Assembly (NCBI RefSeq): GCF_021917145.1 | Contig: NC_061066.1 | Location: 9,916,803-9,980,802 of the forward strand | Source of the DNA: Hypomesus transpacificus | Lineage: Eukaryota > Chordata > Actinopteri > Osmeriformes > Osmeridae | Length of the DNA: 64,000 nucleotides | Reading direction: 5' to 3' | Shown: piece after piece, positions 12,841-25,400 of the stretch | Layout: each line of letters begins with the position of its first letter | Position numbering within the stretch: the stretch's first letter is position 1 | Notes under the pieces: generated by a model | Databases searched by the model: none | Seen by the model: only the letters and a program-made list of their open reading frames with translations | What the model was told of the DNA's origin: nothing | Position numbers and translations under genes: made by a program

Positions 12841-13432
12841 TGGGAGAAGAAGAATGCCATCTGTGAATGTTAATTAACATTTACAATTTAAGCCCGATTT
12901 TAATGATCCAATCCTTTAAATACAGAATTGCAATAAGTTTGTCTCAATGCTTTGACGGGTTTGAAACACTCTTGGGAGTCAAGCTTTGAACGACTCCAAG
13001 ACCGAGCAGACATCTTGCCGGGTGAACGTTTCTGATTTACTGCTCAAGCGTTAAAGATGCAGCTGTTAGTCATGCAGAGCACCCACAATGGAATTGTATT
13101 CACTTTACAAACGAACAAAATGAGACCCACAATCCGAGGATTAATATGTTTCCTAGCATTCATATGTATTCTGATATTTATATTTATTTTCATATTTAAA
13201 GGACCCACAGGATTTCTTACCCAAACCTGAGAACCTTTCTTACCTATAAAGGGATGGTTTTAAATACTATAAACCACAACTTTATTACAACCAAGTGGAG
13301 ACTGAGGGGAGATTCTAGCCAATAGCAGGTGCAGAACAATTACTAACATACCACCACTTTTCCCCTCACTCAGCACACACTCTAGAGTTTCCTCGAGGAG
13401 AGAGAAACGACAGAGACAAACTGAGACAAAGG

Positions 13433-13468
<36 letters not shown>

Positions 13469-15451
13469 GGGTTGTACAAAGAGGGAAGTCAGAGCTAAGC
13501 TCAAACGTGGACAAGAGTCGAGCCCTAAAGACACAGGAAAGCTTCCTGCATCGCCTGCTCCCTGCTTGAGACCACAGGAAACATAGCAGACCCTCTTTTA
13601 GATACGTTTGGATAAAACGTTACTGTCGCTGTGCACAGTACAAGTACAAAGCCAATGAAATGCAGTTAGCATCTGACCAGAAGTGCAAAAAGGATAGCTT
13701 CACAGTGAACAGCTGTTCAGTTCTGCATCTCATAACAGCATTTCCCCTCCTTAATATTTTCCTCTGTAGATCAGAAAGGAACAAACTGTTCTAAGATCAG
13801 ATCTGAGAGGCAGCTTAACTGAAACTGTAAAACATAAAATAATTATCTTTAATTTTTTGGGGGGGTATCATGTATTCCCTACCTATATGTTTTCCTTTAC
13901 AGATGAAATAAGAAATTGTTTCAAGATCAGTTCTGAGGAACAGCCTGATGAAAAAAAAAAAACTAATGCATCTACGTAAAACCACAGATCCCAGTCCAGT
14001 TTCCTCACCACTTTTACCATGAGCATCGCAGCGTTTGAGCAGCATGAACTGACCCCAGGTCTGTGGAGAGGCCAGAGCTGGCTGGGACTTCCTCTCTGCT
14101 CCCTGGTAGCTGCTCCTCACAGAAGAAGCATTGTGGCCAGGGGCCTCCTGCTCCTCCTTGTGGCCAGGGGCCTCCTGCTCCTCCTTGTGGCCAGGGGCCT
14201 CCTGCTCCTCCACACATGAACACTGTACATACCTCCTCCTCACCTCAGGAAAGACAGACACATATTTCAGACTGATTAAGCCTTCTCTATAAAAATAAAG
14301 AATACTCTTGTTAGTTTTTTTTTTTTACTTTTGGGGGGTGGAGGGGGGGGTCTCTGTGTGTCGTTCACTCTCTGTGTGTCTGGAGTCTTGAGTTGTGTGG
14401 TTGTGTGTGTGTGTGTGTGTGTGGTGTTCGTAGCATGGGGGGGGGGGGGGGGGGGGGTTGCAGAGTGACCAAAAGCAATCCGCTCCCCTCCAAACAGTCT
14501 CAGTGCCTCCCTTCACACATCCTCGGCAGGGCACTAGGTCTGGAGGATCCAGACCCTACACACACACACACCAACACACATTCACACCAATACACGCACA
14601 CACCTACACACACACACACACCCTCCCACTCCAAGGCACCCTGTGCGACCCCTCACCATTGGCTAGGTATCGCAGGTATACTGGAGCTCTGCAACTCCAG
14701 CTCAGCTGCAGGGGCCATTTGGGAAGGCAAGACACACAGGTAAGCCTTCATGCTCCTTCATGTTCCTTCATGTTCCTTCATGCTGCCGCGGCTTCACAGG
14801 TAGGGCAGCCTGCAGAAACGTGCTCATTGAAGGGCTGGTTGATTGTGATTGTGTGTGTTGGTGATGAAATGCTAATTGAAAGGTGTTGGGATCATTGATT
14901 GTGATGTTTTGAAATGTTGGTGGTTGCTGTGTTTCTTACTGTGGGGTAGTAAGGGTTAGGGTTAACCCTAACACTCTTGGTTTAGGGATTGTGGGCTTCT
15001 GAGTGTGCAGAAACCAATGACTTTCTGGAAGTCTGATGGCAGTTGAAACATCACTGATCAGGACTTTTCTGTACTTTCATCTTTTTGCTTTTGTTTGGTG
15101 TCGAAGTTCAGACTTGCAAACCACCAGATTGACTTTGCATTGGTCTGGTCTGAACCCGACATGCTGACAGTGATGTAGGGTGATGGACAGCATTGTCAAG
15201 TGTGTTGGTCAAATATCCTGACAAGAGGTCATGACAATTTAGTTTGTATCTGCAGTCATTGATGTCAGGGAGATTCATATTTTGTATCGTTTTGTTCAAT
15301 GGATTACATTTACTCATGCAAACTAATTATGGTTAATTCAGAAAAACACACTTCAGTTTTGCTTCCAGATTTTAAGAAAGAAAAACATTCACAGGACATC
15401 AGGAATGTCCAGCACAGAGCCAAGCCACATACAGTGGCAGTCTGTATGCTT

Positions 15452-15483
<32 letters not shown>

Positions 15484-17110
15484 TTTATACACACTGTACG
15501 CTGTCACGGCGTGTATAAAAGCACACCTCTGTCTTGGTACATAGTCCACCTTTCAGAATGAGCACGCTGGTTTTCATGGCATTATGAAAACGAACGATGC
15601 CAAGCAGTCATCTGACCTATGTCAATATATCTACAGCATATGATATATCCATGAAGAGCTCTCAGTGTTGCTAAATGAACAGATGGTAACTCCCCCCTGA
15701 AGCCCGTATCAACAAAGATCCGATTTATGATGTAAAAATAAACCTTCTTTCAAATTATATATAGACATATATATATCCCAGAAATATACTTAAATTTCAC
15801 AATTTTCCCTTTGAAAGATGTGTGTTGAGTGGGTGTGTGCTTTTCTGAAAGTTCAAGCTTTGCGCGAGCCTCAGTGCTGAAAGAAGCTTTTCCTTGCAGT
15901 CGTAACTCACTGCCGTACTGTCCACAAGCCTCGGTGGAATTTCAAGAGTGAGTGAGACAGGCTGGCCCTCATAAAGACCCTCTGTACAGACCGCTGGGGC
16001 ACGTCCGATGGGCCGTCTCTCCCTGTCTCACACACACACACAAAAACACACACATACTCTTTTTCCCACTCCCCTCTCTCCCACACTTTCTCCCTTGTCT
16101 CTCTCCCCTTTCTCCCACACTTTCTCCCTTGTCTCTCTCATTCTCTCCATCTAACCCTGAGGGCCAGCGTGTCGTCCTCCTCTCCTCCCTCGCTCTCCTC
16201 CCTCCCTCCCTCTCCTCCCTCGCTCTCCTCCCTCGCTCTTCTCCCTCGCTCTCCTCCCTCGCTCTCCTCCCTCCCTCTTCTCCCTCCCTCCCTCTCTTCC
16301 CTCCCTCTCCTCCCTCGCTCTCCTCCCTCCCTCGCTCTTCTCCCTCCCTCTCCTCCCTCCCTCTCCTCCCTCGCTCTTCTCCCTCCCTCTCCTCCCTCGC
16401 CCTTCTCCCTCCCTCTCCTCCCTCGATCTCCTCTCTCACTCTCACTCTCCTTCCTCGCTCCCCGTGTGCCTGTCATCCTGCAGGACTCTTTCCGGCTTTT
16501 CAGACTCTGAGGTCAGATTCTCACAGCTCAGACACGGCCTGGTTTTTAAATCTGGGATCAGGTTATAAAACTATGTCTAGGGTCAAGGTACATAACTGGT
16601 CAAAAAGATACAGAAAATTTGCAAAATATAGAATATTAGAGAATTTAAGAGAAATATAGATAATATAAAGAGATACAGAGGAGGGAGAAAGGTCTACAGA
16701 TATTCCCTCAGCGATCCTAAGGAGATCAACTTTGACCTCTAACATTTGACCTCGACAGTCCAAGATGGCCGCCCTGCAAGCGGTGAACAGGACAGGTTGT
16801 GGGGTTTGAGGCCAGGGGGGGGGGGGGCACATACTTCATCCTCTCGACTGTCTGCACCTTGGTAATGAAACCAGATCCACTGACCTCAGAAATGTGACCC
16901 CTGCCCCCTCCACCATCACTGGACTCAAAAGAGGATGGGTAATGTGACTATGACTTAGACAGCTAATTCAGTCTTTCAATGACAAGCTGGACCAAGGCCT
17001 ATGCATAGTATCATTATCCTCTCAACAAGCCATCGTCTTGATAGTGTGACCCATACCTAATCAAGTCCTGAACAATTCGGGTTTTTTTCTGTGTTGAGGA
17101 ATTGAGGCGT
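12841..17110. other. Intergenic stretch between kera and epyc
   Basis: No coding gene is seen. It holds a GA/G tract (13433-13472), a 27-bp triplicate (GTGGCCAGGGGCCTCCTGCT type, 14133-14215), GT and poly-G tracts (14400-14458), CA tracts and a long CCTCCCTCG polypyrimidine tract (16070-16450). A possible noncoding epyc exon ends at 14739 (GACACACAG before GTAAGCC), downstream of an ATTGG box and a GTATACT motif; this is weak. Confidence 0.4.
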
Positions 17111-17118
17111 GTCTCCAG

Positions 17119-17206
17119 GTGGATGATGAGGTGTCTGTGTCTGCAGGTGGATGATGAGGTGTCTGTGTCTCCAGGTGGATGATGAGGTGTCTGTGTCTCC
17201 AGGTGG
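17119..17206 (+). repeat. 28-bp tandem repeat duplicating the epyc exon 2 splice acceptor
   Basis: The unit GTGTCTGTGTCTCCAG followed by GTGGATGATGAG occurs four times, with exon-like starts at 17119, 17147, 17175 and 17203. Each copy holds a plausible AG acceptor and an ATGATG. Only the last copy leads into the signal-peptide frame at 17207. Because 28 is not a multiple of 3, earlier acceptors would add upstream ATGs in other frames. Confidence 0.85.
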
Positions 17207-19399
17207 ATGATGAGGATGCTGATGGAGCTGATGGTGTTGGGGTTCCTGGTTCTCCAGGCAGCAGCGAGCCCCCGCTTCGCCCGGCAGGTGGAGTTGGACA
17301 CGTATGATAGTGCCAACTACGATGTGGATCTAGAAAACTTGAACCCGGAAAACCAGGATATCTATGATTATGAAGATGGACTGACCATTGATGAACCTCA
17401 GGTAAGGATGAATGGGCTGGGCTGGGAGGGGTTGGGCATGCTGGACTGTGGCACCACCATGCTGCCATAGCTACCATAGCTACCATGCTGCCATAGCTAC
17501 CATGCTGCCATAGCTACCATGCTGCCATAGCTACCATGCTGTAGCTGCTGTGTTGGGAGGAGGCTCTGCATGACAGATAACAAGGGGTCATATCTCTTAC
17601 ACATACACATGTATATTTAAAAACTTCTAGTTTCTCCAGAACTTTACCTGAGAAAAGTTTGCCTGAGTCCTCTCGGTTGATTTGACGGCCCTTCTAGGAT
17701 ACTGGGTTTAGCTCAGTGGCAGAGTAGTTGACTGCACATCAAAGAGTCCAGGTTTGAATCCCCCTGTACATCACTGAGGATAACAGCGTCTGCTACATGT
17801 GATCTGTACAAGCAGAGAAGTGTCTCCTGAGGGTTGTGATGCTAGGGTTCAGCTTCATCGGGTTTTGCAGCCTGCCCTCCAGCCCTGCTCTGACGAACGA
17901 CCCACATTCTTTACTTTAGGGTCAAGGGTTAGTCTTGGCAGCATGATCTCTGGCCACGTCCACAGGAAGCAGGACCTGCCAGGTGGCTCTAGGCATCCCC
18001 TGGGACTGCAGAACACAGCCAGATCAGGCTTTGGAAGAAAGCTTTTTTTGAGTTAATCCCTTATTGCTAATAGCTTGTCAATTCAAGTCTTCATCTGATC
18101 CTATCAAATCTTTGCAATTTGTGATCATTTGGTGGTAAATGAGAGAGAGGCCATGTCAGACAGACCTTAGCTCAGCCCAGCTGGACGTGATATGACGGCT
18201 CGGCAGGGTTGGACTGTGGGGAACCTTTTGTTTTCTTTACCCAAAATGTTCGCATTTTGAAACGCAGAAATTCAGTGAGGGGAGCGGAGGGAGCCAGGAC
18301 AAGCGCTCGTCAGGGTTAGGATTAGGTCCACCATGATGGAGTTATCAGGGTTAGGTCCACCATGATGGAGTTATCAGGGTTAGGTCCACCATGATGGAGT
18401 TATCAGGGTTAGGGTTAGGTCCACCATGATGGAGTTATCAGGGTTAGGTCCACCATGATGGAGTTATCAGGGTTAGGTCCACCATGATGGAGTTATCAGG
18501 GTTAGGTCCACCATGATGGAGTTATCAGGGTTAGGTCCACCATGATGGAGTTATCAGGGTTAGGGTTAGGTCCACCATGATGGAGTTATCAGGGTTAGGG
18601 TTAGGTCCACCATGATGGAGTTATCAGGGTTAGGTCCACCATGATGGAGTTATCAGGGTTAGGTCCACCATGATGGAGTTATCAGGATTAGGTCCACCAT
18701 GATGGAGTTATCAGGGTTAGGTCCACCATGATGGAGTTATCAGGGTTAGGGTTAGGTCCACCATGATGGAGTTATCAGGGTTAGGGTTAAGTCCACCATG
18801 ATGGAGTTATCAGGGTTAGGTCCACCATGATGGAGTTATCAGGCAGGATTTATGATGTTACACACCATATTTTACATGCTTATGATGTGGTTATTCTGTG
18901 GGTCTTTATGATATGATGGGAGATGGCATGATTATGGCATGACCAGGAATATGGAAGTTGGCATGGTGACAGGGAGATGGTAGTTGGCATGGTGACAGGG
19001 AGATGGCGTTGACGTTGTTGGTCCATGATTCAAAATGTGTGGACGTGTGTAGGTGTGTGGACAGGAAATGATCACAGTGATGAGTGATGTCATATTTGCG
19101 AGACTGTCAGGGTGTCCTCTTGAGAGAGAGATTGAGTGTGTGTGTATTGGAGAGTGAGTGTGTGAGAGAGAGTGAGTGTGTTCGTAAGAGGCAGTGTGTG
19201 TGTGTGGGCTATCAAATTTATTTGTATAGCCCTTTTTACACGCAAGCATGTCAGAGAGGGCTTTACATACGCCCATAGAACTGCCCCTCAACCAACCTAA
19301 ACCCTCAAGGAGTGTGTGAGTGTGTGAGTTAGAGATACTGTAGTGTGAGTCTGAGAGTGTGAGAGAGTGAGAGTGTATGGTAAATAGAAAGTGAGATGT

Positions 19400-19471
<72 letters not shown>

Positions 19472-22400
19472 GTGTGTGTGTGTGCGTGCGTAAGGCAGGT
19501 TCCTAGTGAATGGGTTTCCCATGTCAAGCGATGAAAATAAACTGAGATGCCGAAATTATAGCTCCGTAGTCCGCTACTGTCCTTGTCAAACACACATTCA
19601 CACACATATATATGTGTATACATATTCCACCCCACCCCCAATTACACACACACACACCTCCCCTCCACACACAAACACACCTCTCTGCCCTGTCCTGAAG
19701 GAGCAGAAATTTACAGAGGTTTGACTGGGAAAGTAAAACAATATCCTACAATGTTTCGCACTAAACCTACAGTAGGTCACCTGACCTCTATGACTTGGTA
19801 GACAGACACCAGAGAGATCCAGTTAGACTGAGCTGCAACCTGCTGGGACCAGTCAAATCATCTGTCCATGATCCATCAGGCTCTATGTAGAAGGCTCTAT
19901 GTAGAGGGCTCTATCTAGAGGGTTCTATGTACAGGGTTCTATCTAGAGGGTTCTATGTACAGGGTTATATCTAGAGGGCTCTATCTAGAGAGTTTTATGT
20001 ATAGGGCTCTATCTAGAGAGTTCTATGTAGAGGGCTCTATATAGAGTGTTCTATGTAGAGGGTTCTATGTGAGGGGCTCCATCAGCATCTTGCTGGTGTA
20101 TACATAGAGCAATGCTGATGGATGGTGTTCTGAGACATTTTTGGCAGAGTTTCAAAAGATAATCCCATGTCAACAATTGTGGATTATTCCTTGTGTAAGC
20201 ATAACAACCTACCCCAGACGTGCTGTTGCTTGGTAGAGGCTTTGGGACATATTCTTCAGTTTTTCTGATGAGAGCAGTTTCCTCAGGGGTCTGAAGGAGA
20301 CACACAACCAGATGAGCTTCTCTCCCTGGGTTCCTGCACACGTTACCCTGCTGGTGAACCCAAACACACGAATCATGCTTAGAATGTGTTTTGATAGTTT
20401 GGCAAACAAACATTAGTCACTTTACTGCACATTGTACAATTTTTGCACCAACCATGTTGCATTCTCCTTTAAATCTTATTTTATATTTTTATATTAAATT
20501 GTTTACATTGTATAGTATTGACTAGAATTATTTAGATAATGTTGTTAATTCTCTACTTTTTATATTTTATATTTAAAACTCTTATGTTTACTGTCTACAC
20601 CTTCCTGCCACAGTAAGTTCCTTGTTTGTGTAAACTTACTTGGTGAATAAAGCTGTTTGTGATTCTTCCATAAGATGTAGACTGGATCTGATGATGAATG
20701 AAGGATGGATGTTAGGTATATGTGGGGATGTGCACAGCTCTGCGGTAGAACATTTCACTGCAGATAGAGAAGTCTCAGGTTCAAATCTCCTGTGTTCATT
20801 TGGATCAAAGTGGCTGCTAAATAAACATGTTATTCTTTTCATCTTTTTATCTTCCTAGCAGGCTGTATATGTGCAGTTCCAGAGCTGCAGGTAGGCCTTC
20901 TTAGCAGGCTGTATATGTGCAGTTCCAGAGCTGCAGGTAGGCCTTCTTAGCAGGCTGTAGAAGTGCAGTTCCAGAGCTGCAGGTAGGCCTTCTTAGCAGG
21001 CTGTAGAAGTGCAGTTCCAGAGCTGCAGGTAGGCCTTCTTAGCAGGCTGTAGAAGTGCAGTTCCAGAGCTGCAGGTAGGCCTTCTTAGCAGGCTGTAGAA
21101 GTGCAGTTCCAGAGCTGCAGGTAGGCCTTCTTAGCAGGCTGTAGAAGTGCAGTTCCAGAGCTGCAGGTAGACCTTCTTAGCAGGCTGTAGAAGTGCAGTT
21201 CCAGAGCTGCAGGTAGGCCTTCTTAGCAGGCTGTAGAAGTGCAGTTCCAGAGCTGCAGGTAGGCCTTCTTAGCAGGCTGTAGAAGTGCAGTTCCAGAGCT
21301 GCAGGTAGGCCTTCTTAGCAGGCTGTAGAAGTGCAGTTCCAGAGCTGCAGGTAGGCCTTCTTAGCAGGCTGTAGAAGTGCAGTTCCAGAGCTGCAGGTAG
21401 GCCTTCTTAGCAGGCTGTAGAAGTGCAGTTCCAGAGCTGCAGGTAGGCCTTCTTAGCAGGCTGTAGAAGTGCAGTTCCAGAGCTGCAGGTAGGCCTGGTT
21501 CTGGGGGAGATCCAGCAGAAAGATCCCTGGGGTGGGAGAAGCCATCTGAACTCTTCTATGCTGTCACTGTTTCTGCTATTCAGATGGAAACTTTCTCTCT
21601 GGCTGTCTCTCTCTCTGTCTCTCTCTCTCTGCATCTGTCTCTCTCTCTCTCTCTGGCTGTCTCTCTCTGTCTATCTTTCTCTGCCTGTCTCTCTGACTCT
21701 CTCTGTATTCACTCAATCTCTCCTCTGTCTTTCCTTCTCCATATATCTGCCTCCCTCTCACTCACTCATTATCCCTCTTTCTCCATTTAATATTTCCATG
21801 TTGATTCCCAGAGTTCTTTGCCCTGAGATTTCTGCCAAGTTTTTGCTTGTCGTTCTCCATGGTGTGTGAGTGTTTGTTAGACAGAAAGTGTGTGTGGGAG
21901 GGAGGGGGAAAGTGTATGTGGAGGGGGAGAGAGTGAGTGTGTATGTGGGAGAGAGTGAGTGTGTGTGTGGGAGAGAGTGTGTGTGTGTGTGTGTGTGTGT
22001 GTGGGAGAGAGTGAGTGTGTGTGTGGGAGAGGGTGTGTGTGTGGGAGAGAGTGTGTTTGCTTTAACGGAGAGTGTGAAGGCAGCTAGCAGACTAGTCAAA
22101 GGCCTACATTGTAGTCTTCCAAACTCTGTTTCTGACAAAAATGTAAGACATTACATCTGTTCATGGCAATAATTATCAACTGAATCTACTCAACAAATCA
22201 GCTTAGCCGGTTGTATTGAATATCTTATGTTAGGTAATATTCCCACATTATTCGTCTGTTTTTGGGCAAGTCTCTTGCCTTTGTAAAAGACTGAGAGCAG
22301 AGTTCTCCAGCCTCCCAGACTGCAGGTAGAGAGCAGAGAGATGACTGGTGGGTTTGTGTAGCTACCATGTGTGTCTTGGTTCCACAAGGACCATTCGCTG

Positions 22401-25400
22401 GAAGAGATAGACTCTGCCTTTATGGTGAGTGAAAAGGCCAGGTCGCTACCTGAGACTGGCAATCAGTGCCCCCATGTGGCTGATAATAAAACTACAGGGT
22501 TTGGTTTGGGAGACTATAGAGACAACGTTCTCGCTACAGAACTGGCTCCACAGGGTGGGTGTGCTCCAAATGTTTGTGCCACGTCCTGATAGGCTACTGT
22601 GCAGGAGGAGGAAACACCTGTCCTCTGATTGGTTCAAAGAATCCACACAGACTCAAAAGTTTAGCTTTTCTATTGAAATATGCTTGCAGACATTTTAAAA
22701 TGCATGTAGTCAGATGCACTCGTACATTGGAAAGACAATGAAACACTCCACAATGTCTGCAACAGTGAGAATGTATAGTTAGAAGACAGTCACAGTGTCC
22801 AGGAAGTGATGTAGAGAGGAAGTAATGTAAGAGGAGGAAGTGATGTAGAAGGAGGGAGTGATGTAGAGGGAGAAGTGAGAAGTGGAAACAAGAGAGGAAG
22901 GAGAATTGAGTGCGAGTTGCCGTGATGAAAATGTCCAAAATGTCCTCATAAGCCTTGGAATTTCAGAATCGCATGCAAAATGTCTGGCAGAGGTTTACCA
23001 CGTCCACTTGTGAGGTAATGACTAACCCTAAACCTCCAGGCACCTTTCCCAGACAAAGATGTACAGGAGCAACTTCCTGTTCCCCAGACACAGGTGTACA
23101 GGAGCAACTTCCTGTTCATATGTGTACATGTTAAGATGTTCACAGGAGACACGTCACATGTTAATTCCTTTTATTTTTCTATTTTATTATTTTGTGTCAA
23201 ATTCTGTAGTTGTGTCGGCTGTATCTGGCAGTTACACCTCAACAACCCACTGACTGGATACCACTGCAGATTAAACCCACTGACTGGATACCACTGCAAA
23301 TTAAACCCCACATTGTATTCATTTATTAACTTTTATATTTTGTGACGTAGAGCACTGACAGGCTCTCATTGAGTATTACTGTATGAGTAGATTGGATTAA
23401 TTCGATTTTTTGTGATTTATTATTTACACCTTGGTGTTACAAAAAAGAGTTTTTACAATAAATATCCATCCATCTGGCCTGGGACTCTAGCTCCCTCTTG
23501 TGGTGGGACTGGGTACCTGAGTTCCCGGTTCAGTGACTGCTTAGCGGTCAGGGGGTCCGTGCTGGCTGAGGAACAGGAAGTTGTCACTCCTCCTCCTTCG
23601 GAAGTGTAGTCCAGATGCATGGCCTGCTTCTTCTCCCTGACGACCAGGGATACCTGTAACTAGGTAGACAACATCAAGCTTGAGACAACATCATCACAAC
23701 GTGGAAGTCAGTATTTCATGGTTAGGGTTATTTCATGGGACTAAACGGTAACTTGTCACTGAGGCGTGCTCAAAGCTAACAGTAGCTAACTCTCGTTATG
23801 TCTGGGGCTCCAGTCTGATAGTAAAATGTCCCTGTACTTACTGTAAGTCGCTCTGGATAAGAGTGTCTGCTAAATGACTACATGTAAATGTAGAGGCTTT
23901 CTTTGGGCTCACACACACGCACACACACATGCACACACACACATGCACACACACACATGCACACACACACATGCACACGCACACAAACAAGCTACATGCT
24001 CCTGTTGACTCCCTGTATTTATGTCTTTCCCTCAGATAGAGATAGGAACATTGGCTCCACCTGACTACAACTACCCAGCTCCCGGGGCATCTTTGGAGGA
24101 GGAGGAAGAGGAGGAGGGGCAGGAGGAGGAGCAGGAAGAGGAGCAGGAGGAGGAGCAGGAGGAGGAGGAGGAGCAGGAGGAAGAGGTTCAGCTAGAGGTG
24201 GAGGAGGTGGAGCTGAGACCGAAGCTGGCTCCTCAAGGCTCAGGAGGCTCTGGGATCCTCATGGGACCTGACACACAGAAAGGTCTGATCACACACACAC
24301 ACATTTGTATGCTTTCTGATTTTTCAATAAATCAACTACCACTACACACAGTATATACACACACAGTATATATACACACACATATGCAGTATATGTATAC
24401 ACACACACACACATACAGTATATGCACACACACACACACACACGTACACAACCAGAGGTCCACCACCTCTCCTCCAGACGCCCAGTGATTAAGCCTCTTC
24501 CAACCATACTTCTGTTTCAGTGCATGTGTTCCATTTAACTAGCTGTTATTGGTTAAATGTGTATTTAACTGCTAAACCATGTGTCTCCTAACTTCATCCT
24601 AATTATAATTGTGCGCTGGCATCTCACTGGACTCCTAAGTCTCAGTCCTGGGGCGTTGTACTAATCCCTCATCTTGTCTCTAACAAGAGGAGGAGCTGCG
24701 CCTGGCTCCCATTGACATCCTTCACGTCTCCGGGGACTTTGGGGGCTCTGTGAGTTCCGGAACATCCGGGGGTTCCGGGGACCTGCTGGGTTCTGGGGAC
24801 CTGCTGGGCTCCGGGGACCTGGGTTCCGGGGGTTCTGGGGGATCCGGGGGTTCTGGGGGATCCGGGGGATCCGGGGACTTGCTGGGTTCTGGGGACCTGC
24901 TGGGCTCCGGGGACCTGGGTTCTGGGTGTTCCGGGGGATCCGGGGGTTCTGGAGACCTCCTTGGCTCCGGGGGATCTGGGGATCTCCTGGGTTCCGGAGC
25001 TTCTGGGGGTTCCGGGGGCTCTGGGATAACAATGATCTCTGGAGGTTAGTATCCACACACTGGTTCAGTAGAGTAGCCTGGTGTTCATCACCCCTGTTCC
25101 AGGGTGACCAGTGTGTATGCTGGTGTCGCTCTTGGTATCACCCTGTATTAATGCAGCTAAAGGTGCACCCTGGACCACAGGTACAGAACACTAGAGTAGG
25201 CACATGTTGGTACCTTAGTAGAGCTTTTACAGGACATTGCTTCCTACCAGATTTTGTCGGTGTATGTTCTGCAAGACCTTCTGCATATCCATGTCTCTAT
25301 CATTTAAGACTTTTATGTTTCCATGTACCCATTTCCTGCTGGTTAAATGTGTTGTTTTAATCCTAACTGCCATGCTTGATTTGTTGGAATCATTGCTATT

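Noticed and set aside
15952..16510. Long Ser/Leu/Pro and Arg/Glu/Gly frames on both strands
   Set aside because: They come from a CCTCCCTCG polypyrimidine tract; being open in several frames at once is a low-complexity artefact.
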